Below, piece after piece: positions 6,617-11,213 of a DNA stretch of 11,213 bases; position 1 is the stretch's first letter, and each line of letters begins with the position of its first letter. The notes beneath the pieces were generated by a model. That model saw nothing but the letters and a program-made list of their open reading frames with translations, made no database searches and had not been told where the DNA came from. Origin of the DNA: Planctomycetota bacterium (lineage in GTDB: Bacteria > Patescibacteriota > Patescibacteriia > Patescibacteriales > UBA12465); NCBI GenBank assembly GCA_025453315.1, contig JALOQQ010000021.1, forward strand, positions 1 through 11,213. Reading direction: 5' to 3'. The position numbers and the translations under genes were made by a program.

Positions 6617-6646
6617 TTTTGCTCGGGGTCGTGGATGATGTTAGAA
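6617..6646 (-). repeat. 3'-UTR repeat element, copy B
   Basis: This segment matches 3928-3957 at 26 of 30 positions. In the mRNA sense it begins six bases after the stop codon of the Abi-alpha-like gene and runs to within about five bases of the terminator stem. The stem sequences of the two adjoining terminators are unrelated, while this element is conserved, so similarity is not simply a duplicated terminator. Confidence 0.65.
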
Positions 6647-6651
6647 ACAAC

Positions 6652-7845
6652 TTAGGCCAATAATGGCATAGACTCAATTTCTTGTTTTAACTTTTGCAAT
6701 ACAGAGATATCGAAAGGCTCAACCAAATTACCAGAAGTGTCCCACTCTGTATATGTTAATTTCATTTTATTTTCTGTTATTTGTTCATATTTATATCTAA
6801 CAAAATAAGTTCCGGGCTGACATTCTAACGTAAATAATTCATTTTCTTTAAATTCTACACATTTATATCTCGTCCAATTAATTCCGTCTTTAGTATTTTC
6901 ATAAATAGCCCCGATTAATACAGGCAAACTATTTATTTTTTCTTCTTTAATAGACTGAATCCACTTGGGCGTATTATTTGGATCTATAGTAAAGGCAAAA
7001 ACAGTAGCCGTTGGTCTATCTATCTCAATTGAAATAGAATTTATACCAATCGCTCTAATCACTAATTTTTCTAAATTATTTCCGAAAAGAGAGGGGTATT
7101 TGATTTCTGGAAAATCTTGATATTTTTCCCTGCAAAGACTTCTCCACTTCTTTAATTCATTATGAGCCATAGCGTATAATTGAAAACCAAGTGAAGTGGG
7201 TGTAAAACTAACATAATCAACGTCTATGTTTTCTTCTCTATTTTTCGGATCCTTGACGGTTTTTCTTTGTACCTCAAATCCCGATAAGAGTCCTTTAGAA
7301 TGTAGAGCGACAAAATCAGTATCTAAATTAAGACCGATTTCTGTCATTTCTTTAGAAAAGAAATATGTGTGAATTGACGAAATATCATTTTGCAATCCTA
7401 AATTTTTATTTATAGAAGTAGGGTCGTCAGCCATTAAATTATTTAATGACCGGTATAACACATAATGCAAGTGTAATTGTGTCGAAGAAAGAGATTTTAC
7501 AATATCAAAATAATAAATACCGGCGTCATCATTGCCGTCCTCTGATTTCGAAGACGCTAAAATACCGCCAAAATATTCGGCGCTTATAGCACTGTCGGAA
7601 AATGAACCAGAGGTAAAAACATTCCAGGCAACTCTGAGATTCGCCCTTTGACCCTCGGTCCCGGGCTTTATTTTTCTTTCTGCACTACTCGTTATTTTAT
7701 CCCTTCCTTTTTTGTACAAAACAGATAAATCTTGGCCAATTTCATCTAATGTTGGACCAAGTACTTTTTTTAACGCCCACTCGCCCGGAATAGCAACCGT
7801 GTGTTTTACTTCAGATATTTGATTTTGATTCTTATCTTCATCCAT
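6652..7845 (-). CDS. Abi-alpha/DUF4393-like protein fused to a SRPBCC (START-like) domain
   Basis: In this 397-residue protein, residues about 22-235 resemble Abi-alpha (DUF4393) phage-abortive proteins: WALKKVLGPTLDEIGQDL (23-40), a helical segment with SDSAISAEYFGGILASS (83-99) and a DDAGIYYFDIVKSLSSTQLH run (106-125). A winged-helix-like end, FTPTSLGFQLYAMA (214-227), follows. Residues about 270-390 look like a polyketide-cyclase/SRPBCC ligand-binding fold: ISIEIDRPTATVFAFTIDP (271-289), NTPKWIQSI, the gate-like LPVLIGAIYE (307-316), YKCVEFKENELFTLE and MKLTYTEWD. No signal peptide or membrane helix is present. It is the last gene of a three-gene operon behind a nuclease. Both domain calls come from motif reading, the SRPBCC one being firmer. 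Confidence 0.7.
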   Translation of the reverse strand: MDEDKNQNQISEVKHTVAIPGEWALKKVLGPTLDEIGQDLSVLYKKGRDKITSSAERKIKPGTEGQRANLRVAWNVFTSGSFSDSAISAEYFGGILASSKSEDGNDDAGIYYFDIVKSLSSTQLHLHYVLYRSLNNLMADDPTSINKNLGLQNDISSIHTYFFSKEMTEIGLNLDTDFVALHSKGLLSGFEVQRKTVKDPKNREENIDVDYVSFTPTSLGFQLYAMAHNELKKWRSLCREKYQDFPEIKYPSLFGNNLEKLVIRAIGINSISIEIDRPTATVFAFTIDPNNTPKWIQSIKEEKINSLPVLIGAIYENTKDGINWTRYKCVEFKENELFTLECQPGTYFVRYKYEQITENKMKLTYTEWDTSGNLVEPFDISVLQKLKQEIESMPLLA

Positions 7846-7864
7846 ATTAATTTTGAATAATTAA

Positions 7865-9046
7865 TTAATATCTATGTCTAAAAGCCCTCCTAAACCCAGC
7901 GTCCTCAGCCTCTTTAACGGTAGAAGCATGAAACTCTCCTTTATTTTTTATAATCGTTCTGTCGTATTGCTGATCAAACGGCAAATGATATATTTTTTCA
8001 CCGTCCCTACCAGAAATATTACATTTAATTCTCGGAAAATCTCCAATAGGCGTTTTATCTATAATTTCGATACTAAGAGCACTCGCCATTTCCTTTGCTT
8101 TATCGGACAAAGACGTTGATGTAAAAAATATTGGTCTAAGTTTGTCTTCATTTAAAAACTTGGCAAATTCGGAAAAAGTTTTTGGTTTTTTAGAATTGTT
8201 AAAATTCTTTATCCAATACTCCATTGTTGTACCAAATAATTGAAAAATATGTTTTTCGTGTATTTCTTTATATTGTGCCCAGTACTTACACTGTATAATA
8301 CATACTTCTCCGTCTTTTATAGCAATAACATCTCTACCCAAATCTTCGAACCCATCAATTATTCCTTTATATTCAATGGCATACCCTTTTTGTTCAAATA
8401 AATATCCGACATACATTTCATAATCCCTACCAATCGCCCATTTTGATTTATTTCTATTTAATAAATATCTATCTAATGCTTTTTGATTTCTCACGACTGA
8501 GGGGAGTTGTTTATATTCTTCAGGTGTTAAAAAATCTTTTACTCTATCTTCGTTATTATTATCATCCTCATTGTCGTTATCCATTTTTACAGGGATTTCC
8601 TCGCCTTCATTTTCTGCAATTAATTCTGTTAGCCACGGAAACAACTTTTCATAATAATTAATTTTGTAATTAGTTATTTTATTAACCTTAAGTAATTCTT
8701 TTTTTTCTTTTTTTATTTCCCGGACAACCTCAGCGGAGGAATATGCGGGATGACTTTTTCGTTTTAAATAATCTTCTCTTTGAGAATCAACTAACGAATA
8801 ATAATCGGCAAATGCCTCTGCTAACCACGGGAAACCCATTGATTTTTGTTTTACCATTTTATCAATATCTTCCCGTTCTTTTTTGGATTGAGCGGTAAAT
8901 TCAGCTATTGATTTATCAAGATTATCTAGTCTGGGTTTAAGTTCTAAGTATTTTTTTGAATTAAAATATTGCTCTCGTACCCAAGACACAAAGCTTATAA
9001 GAGCAATTATAGAAACTATAATTATTAGCCATAAATAATCTTCCAT
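7865..9046 (-). CDS. Membrane-anchored Mrr-type restriction endonuclease with C-terminal sunset-like domain
   Basis: This 393-residue nuclease has four parts. Residues 4-22 form one membrane helix. A charged, coiled-coil-rich region (about 30-150) contains two similar motifs, GFPWLAEAFADYYSL (71-85) and LFPWLTELIAENE (135-147). An Asp/Asn/Glu-rich linker (155-168) follows. The Mrr PD-(D/E)xK core (about 203-330) shows E210 in GRDYEMYVGYLFEQKGY, D239 in LGRDVIAI and Q252-x-K254 in IIQCKYW, all catalytic positions intact. Residues about 338-390 (IKCNISGRDGEKIYHLP, YDRT, AEDAGFRRA) resemble the sunset domain found on secreted nucleases. It probably cleaves DNA near the membrane. The genes on either side lie 17 and 19 bases away. 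Confidence 0.87.
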   Translation of the reverse strand: MEDYLWLIIIVSIIALISFVSWVREQYFNSKKYLELKPRLDNLDKSIAEFTAQSKKEREDIDKMVKQKSMGFPWLAEAFADYYSLVDSQREDYLKRKSHPAYSSAEVVREIKKEKKELLKVNKITNYKINYYEKLFPWLTELIAENEGEEIPVKMDNDNEDDNNNEDRVKDFLTPEEYKQLPSVVRNQKALDRYLLNRNKSKWAIGRDYEMYVGYLFEQKGYAIEYKGIIDGFEDLGRDVIAIKDGEVCIIQCKYWAQYKEIHEKHIFQLFGTTMEYWIKNFNNSKKPKTFSEFAKFLNEDKLRPIFFTSTSLSDKAKEMASALSIEIIDKTPIGDFPRIKCNISGRDGEKIYHLPFDQQYDRTIIKNKGEFHASTVKEAEDAGFRRAFRHRY

Positions 9047-9063
9047 AAAACAAAATAAATTTT

Positions 9064-9810
9064 TTATTTATCGTCCTCAACAAGGGAATTAAAGAAATCC
9101 TTTGCCGACTCTTCACGTGTCGATTTCAATTCTCCTATTACTTTTTTAATGCCTCCGGCCTCTTCCTCTGTTAAGACATTGTTATCATCCATACAAAAAG
9201 ATTTTTTATCCTCCCCGATTGTTGTCATTACTAACTCCAAAACTGAGTCGTGTTGCTCTCCGGCAAGTCTTCCTCCTGTACAATTAAAAGCAATCAATGG
9301 AACTTTTTCTGCAACTTTCTCGGCGAAATCTGATTTAAGTTCTTTTAATCTTTTAATGCCTAATTCATCAGCACTTACATACTCAGCAAACCCCTCTAAA
9401 ATCCAAGGCAAATAATCGGATTTATTATTTTTATTTAGAACATCATTTAGAGCGTAATTAATAAGTTTATTATTTTCAACTATTTCATTTTCATTGCCAG
9501 GTAATTTAATTTCAAAAAATAATAAATATAAAAATGCGTATCTCAAGACCCACAATTCTTTCGCAAGCTGTTCTTTTTCCAATGGTTGTTTTGTATTAAT
9601 TTCAATTTCTTCAATCTTATTTTTCATTATATCCTCAGTGCTGATAATAAATTCAATACAATTTTCTAAAAAAATAAGAAACTTTTTTAATTTTTCCGTT
9701 TCTTCTTTTATAACGTCATCCGTCGTTTTCCCTTGTGGCAATGTTTTTTCAAATGCTTTTCGACGAGCATTATTAATTTTGTTTATTATGTTTTGGGCCA
9801 TTGTATTCAT
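9064..9810 (-). CDS. Uncharacterised helical protein, first gene of the nuclease cluster
   Basis: I do not recognise this 248-residue family. It is mostly helical and charged: a coiled-coil-like start (about 6-72), a central hydrophobic helix VLRYAFLYLLFFEIKL (88-103) that could be buried or membrane-associated, and LPWILEGFAEYVSADELG (134-151). A Gly-rich turn FNCTGGRLAGEQHDS (175-189) and an acidic C-terminus follow. Two cysteines (C177, C206) lie in the second half. LPWILEGFAEY resembles the PW motif repeated in the neighbouring nuclease, which suggests a shared helical module or mutual binding. ATG 9810 is preferred over ATG 9801 only because of its position relative to the promoter; neither has a Shine-Dalgarno sequence. 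Confidence 0.65.
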   Translation of the reverse strand: MNTMAQNIINKINNARRKAFEKTLPQGKTTDDVIKEETEKLKKFLIFLENCIEFIISTEDIMKNKIEEIEINTKQPLEKEQLAKELWVLRYAFLYLLFFEIKLPGNENEIVENNKLINYALNDVLNKNNKSDYLPWILEGFAEYVSADELGIKRLKELKSDFAEKVAEKVPLIAFNCTGGRLAGEQHDSVLELVMTTIGEDKKSFCMDDNNVLTEEEAGGIKKVIGELKSTREESAKDFFNSLVEDDK

Positions 9811-9837
9811 AATTTTTATTTTATTTCTTATGCCCTA

Positions 9838-9866
9838 ATACTATCTCAAAATAACCAAAAAATCAA
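9838..9866 (-). promoter_or_regulatory. Predicted promoter of the three-gene nuclease cluster
   Basis: On the minus strand TTGATT (9861-9866) and TAGTAT (9838-9843) are exactly 17 bases apart. Transcription would begin near 9831, leaving a leader of about 20 bases before ATG 9810. All three genes downstream lie within 19 bases of each other, so this probably serves the whole operon. Confidence 0.5.
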
Positions 9867-9887
9867 CCAATCTCAACATCTTCAACC

Positions 9888-9912
9888 GCCCCTCAAAACA
9901 AGGGGCTTTTTT
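9888..9912 (+). terminator. Orphan intrinsic terminator facing the Rep region
   Basis: GCCCCT (9888-9893), a seven-base loop, AGGGGC (9901-9906) and six T (9907-9912) make a textbook plus-strand terminator. No plus-strand gene lies to its left within 7 kb, so it has no obvious transcript to end. It may insulate the repeat array and rep from incoming transcription, or mark the edge of an inserted element. Confidence 0.65.
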
Positions 9913-9954
9913 GTAATTTATTAACACAAATTTACCCCGTAATTCTTGTTAACC

Positions 9955-10000
9955 ATTTTTTGGTATTTTAAAAGTATTCTCAAAAAGTATCGTTTTACAG
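9955..10000 (+). repeat. Array unit 1 (degenerate)
   Basis: Arms ATTTTTT (9955-9961) and AAAAAGT (9982-9988) pair with one G-U. The tail is ATCGTTTTACAG. The inner hairpin is shifted three bases left (TTTTAAAA, 9966-9973). Because it is so AT-rich, this unit could be coincidental. Confidence 0.4.
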
Positions 10001-10016
10001 GGGTTAATTAACAAAA

Positions 10017-10062
10017 CTTCCCCCTAATCTTCCCCGGAACTTTTGGGAACTCCGTTTTGCTA
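10017..10062 (+). repeat. Array unit 2
   Basis: Arms CTTCCCC (10017-10023) and TGGGAAC (10044-10050) pair at the central five positions. The inner hairpin is CTTCCCCGGAAC (10029-10040) and the tail is TCCGTTTTGCTA (10051-10062). Confidence 0.7.
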
Positions 10063-10073
10063 TTCTTAAAATA

Positions 10074-10119
10074 ATTAGACCTAACGCTTAGCTAAGCAAA
10101 GTCTAATATTGATTTGCTA
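10074..10119 (+). repeat. Array unit 3
   Basis: Arms ATTAGAC (10074-10080) and GTCTAAT (10101-10107) are perfectly complementary. The inner element GCTTAGCTAAGC (10086-10097) is a perfect 12-base palindrome. The tail is ATTGATTTGCTA (10108-10119). Confidence 0.8.
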
Positions 10120-10159
10120 TTCTAAAAAAGCCTTATTTAATTGGGCAAAAATAGCATTT

Positions 10160-10205
10160 CTTCCGCTAAATCTTCTATAGAACTTTGTGGAATATCGTTT
10201 TGATA
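10160..10205 (+). repeat. Array unit 4
   Basis: Arms CTTCCGC (10160-10166) and GTGGAAT (10187-10193) pair at six positions including one G-U. The inner TTCTATAGAA (10173-10182) is a perfect palindrome. The tail is ATCGTTTTGATA (10194-10205). Confidence 0.7.
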
Positions 10206-10218
10206 TTGTGGATAAGTG

Positions 10219-10264
10219 CTTTGACCATTCTTTCAGCCGAATAAGGTCAAAATTGAGTGTGCTA
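10219..10264 (+). repeat. Array unit 5
   Basis: Arms CTTTGAC (10219-10225) and GTCAAAA (10246-10252) pair at six positions. The inner hairpin TTC-AGCC-GAA (10232-10241) keeps three pairs. The tail is TTGAGTGTGCTA (10253-10264). Confidence 0.65.
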
Positions 10265-10311
10265 ATTTAAAAATGAAAAAGTTGCTGTTTTGTTGGTGTT
10301 TTTATAAGAAA

Positions 10312-10357
10312 GTTTGACCAAATCTTTAGCTAAACTTTGTCAAACATTGCTTTGCTA
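10312..10357 (+). repeat. Array unit 6
   Basis: Arms GTTTGAC (10312-10318) and GTCAAAC (10339-10345) are perfectly complementary. Compared with unit 3 they show two compensated changes (A-T to G-C and A-T to T-A). The inner palindrome is TTTAGCTAAA (10325-10334) and the tail is ATTGCTTTGCTA (10346-10357). Confidence 0.8.
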
Positions 10358-10380
10358 AGGTTAAATTATCTCTCTTTTTG

Positions 10381-10462
10381 ACCGCCCCCAAACATTGTTT
10401 ATTCTATTTTTTTCGGCGAGGCTTGTCCGCTCGCCGAAAAAAGAAAAACAAGTTGGGGCGGT
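10381..10462. repeat. Large hairpin/cruciform upstream of rep (possible origin)
   Basis: The outer arms ACCGCCCC(C)AA (10381-10391) and TTGGGGCGGT (10453-10462) pair with one bulged base. TTGTTT (10395-10400) pairs with AAACAA (10446-10451). The core is a perfect 13-pair stem, TTTTTTCGGCGAG (10408-10420) with CTCGCCGAAAAAA (10430-10442), around a nine-base loop GCTTGTCCG. Such extruded hairpins commonly carry the nick site of HUH Rep proteins. It could alternatively be a bidirectional terminator, as the stem is GC-rich and ends in A/T runs. Confidence 0.7.
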
Positions 10463-10494
10463 AAATGAGATTTTAGACGAGATCTGCTTGGGTG

Positions 10495-10528
10495 GTGTGC
10501 TTTTGTATAAACTTGACTATACGCACAC
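10495..10528. repeat. Second hairpin immediately upstream of rep
   Basis: GTGTGC (10495-10500) and GTATA (10505-10509) pair with TATAC and GCACAC (10518-10528). The four T at 10501-10504 are bulged out and the loop is AACTTGAC. It ends 21 bases before the rep start and could be part of the origin or a translational control structure in the rep leader. Confidence 0.6.
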
Positions 10529-10549
10529 AACAGGCCGTTTCATAAAATT

Positions 10550-11213
10550 ATGGCTTATCGAGAAAAGTTAATAATATCAGGAAATAAAATTGAGCTGTAT
10601 AAATACCAGACTCTGATTAAGAGTGCCCCAAAATGGAAAAAGAGAAAAACCAGAATAATTAAACGCCGAACTAAAGAACAAATTATTGAGCAAGCCAAGA
10701 AATCCGAAGAAAGCAATCACAAAATGGAGGTTATGCGATATTCTTCACTTAGACGCACTAGGAGTCGAATAACCCGGCTAATTAATAGCAATGACGATAT
10801 GCGAACATTCATCACCTTGACTTTTAAAGAAAATATTACCGACTTATTTGTCGCTAATGATATTTTCAAGAAATTCATTAAACGCTTAAAACGAAAATTT
10901 TCAAAATTAAAATATTTAGCCGTGCCGGAGTTTCAAAAACGAGGGGCGGTTCATTATCATGTTTTAGTTAATATTGAATATTTAGAAAATGATAAATTGG
11001 CGAAAATTTGGGAACGAGGTTTTGTCATGATTAATAAAGTCCGGCATATCAATAATTTAGGCATGTATATTTCAAAGTATATTGGCAAAGATTTATTTGA
11101 TGTTAGATATTTTGGCATGCGGAAAATATTGTTATCCCGAAATCTAAATCAGCCGATTGTTTTAACGGCTTATAAAGGAGTTATGAATTTTTTAGATAAA
11201 ACTAAACTAAAAT
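10550..11213 (+). CDS. HUH-type rolling-circle replication protein (C-terminus beyond window)
   Basis: Translation from ATG 10550 stays open for 221 codons to the window end. The three rolling-circle motifs are in order: motif 1 FITLTF (87-92), the HUH metal site HYH (135-137) in VPEFQKRGAVHYHVLV, and motif 3 YISKYIGK (173-180), whose Y173 or Y177 would attack DNA. This matches the REP_ORF2/G2P-type Rep proteins of small plasmids and filamentous phages. A basic region (about 28-75) precedes the catalytic core. The wide basic N-terminus and short HUH-to-Tyr spacing argue against a REP-associated transposase. It is oriented opposite to nearly all neighbours, which suggests an inserted element. 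Confidence 0.85.
   Translation, partial: MAYREKLIISGNKIELYKYQTLIKSAPKWKKRKTRIIKRRTKEQIIEQAKKSEESNHKMEVMRYSSLRRTRSRITRLINSNDDMRTFITLTFKENITDLFVANDIFKKFIKRLKRKFSKLKYLAVPEFQKRGAVHYHVLVNIEYLENDKLAKIWERGFVMINKVRHINNLGMYISKYIGKDLFDVRYFGMRKILLSRNLNQPIVLTAYKGVMNFLDKTKLK

Larger units (their letters stand above)
9955..10357 (+). repeat. Array of six nested-stem units with covarying arms
   Basis: Units begin at 9955 (degenerate), 10017, 10074, 10160, 10219 and 10312. Each is 46 bases in the order arm (7), CWAAT-like spacer (5), inner hairpin CTTn(4-6)AAC (12), three bases, second arm (7) and a tail like ATTGnTTTGCTA (12). The arm starts are always 27 bases apart. Arm sequences differ between units but stay complementary, for example ATTAGAC/GTCTAAT, GTTTGAC/GTCAAAC and CTTCCGC/GTGGAAT. 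Gaps between units vary from 11 to 47 bases. Mismatches resolve as G-U on the plus strand in two units and on the minus strand in one, so the folded strand is uncertain. Confidence 0.75.

Noticed and set aside
7874..9924. Plus-strand open frames opposite the nuclease and helical protein genes
   Set aside because: They lie antisense to genes with coherent domains, and their products are Phe/Ser/Leu-rich without any motif.
9955..10357. CRISPR array
   Set aside because: Units differ in sequence, gaps vary from 11 to 47 bases and no cas gene is present; only the folding is conserved.
9955..10357. Integron attC sites
   Set aside because: The arms do not fit the GTTRRRY/RYYYAAC core boxes, no cassettes lie between units, and no integrase is in the window.
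3973..10482. Shared word TTAGACGAGA at 3973 and 10473
   Set aside because: A ten-base match is expected many times by chance in an 11-kb AT-rich window and the flanks are unrelated.
10550..11213. Reading the HUH gene as a REP-associated tyrosine transposase acting on the array
   Set aside because: The LTF / HYH / YxxKY spacing and QKRGAVHYH context fit rolling-circle Rep proteins better, and the units lack the GTAG-type foot of REP elements.

Overview
The window looks like part of a small-genome, AT-rich bacterium, most plausibly of the Patescibacteria/CPR (Parcubacteria-like) type. This is inferred from very AT-rich intergenic DNA, starts without Shine-Dalgarno sequences, and several small envelope proteins of a kind I associate with that group. 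TGA is used as a normal stop (end of the ABC ATPase), so this is not the recoded SR1/Gracilibacteria lineage. No rRNA or tRNA gene was recognised. Almost all genes are on the minus strand; the plus-strand exceptions are a short TrmB-type regulator and a Rep gene at the right end.

Layout, left to right. (1) 1-2405, minus: an overlapping three-gene ABC importer operon of the nitrate/sulfonate/taurine type (membrane-anchored binding protein, ATPase, and a permease cut by the window edge). A 78-residue TrmB-like winged-helix protein is transcribed divergently from a good promoter. (2) 2844-3789, minus: a DUF4440/SnoaL-like protein and a protein with a degenerate P-loop. (3) 4063-6327, minus: an envelope module made of a small secreted protein, then an ECF sigma factor that appears to be translated from a leaderless mRNA, an overlapping three-helix membrane protein (candidate anti-sigma or signalling partner), and a membrane-anchored DUF2202 ferritin-like protein. 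(4) 6652-9810, minus: a tight three-gene cluster with its own promoter and terminator. It encodes an uncharacterised helical protein, a membrane-anchored Mrr-type nuclease with a C-terminal 'sunset'-like domain, and a protein that joins an Abi-alpha/DUF4393-like region to a SRPBCC (START-like) domain. This is a candidate undescribed defence system. (5) 9811-11213: a 740-base gene-free stretch followed by a plus-strand HUH rolling-circle Rep gene running off the end.

The most unusual feature is inside that last gene-free stretch. Five clear units, and probably a sixth degenerate one, of a 46-base nested-stem element lie between 9955 and 10357. Their primary sequence has diverged, but the two inverted arms keep exactly 27 bases between their starts and change together so that pairing is retained, and a TTTGCTA-like tail follows. 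Two larger hairpins (10381-10462 and 10495-10528) lie between this array and rep. The ensemble looks like a replication or mobility control region, or an array of structured RNAs. A second repeated element, about 30 bases long, precedes the terminator hairpin of two different minus-strand operons (3928-3957 and 6617-6646).
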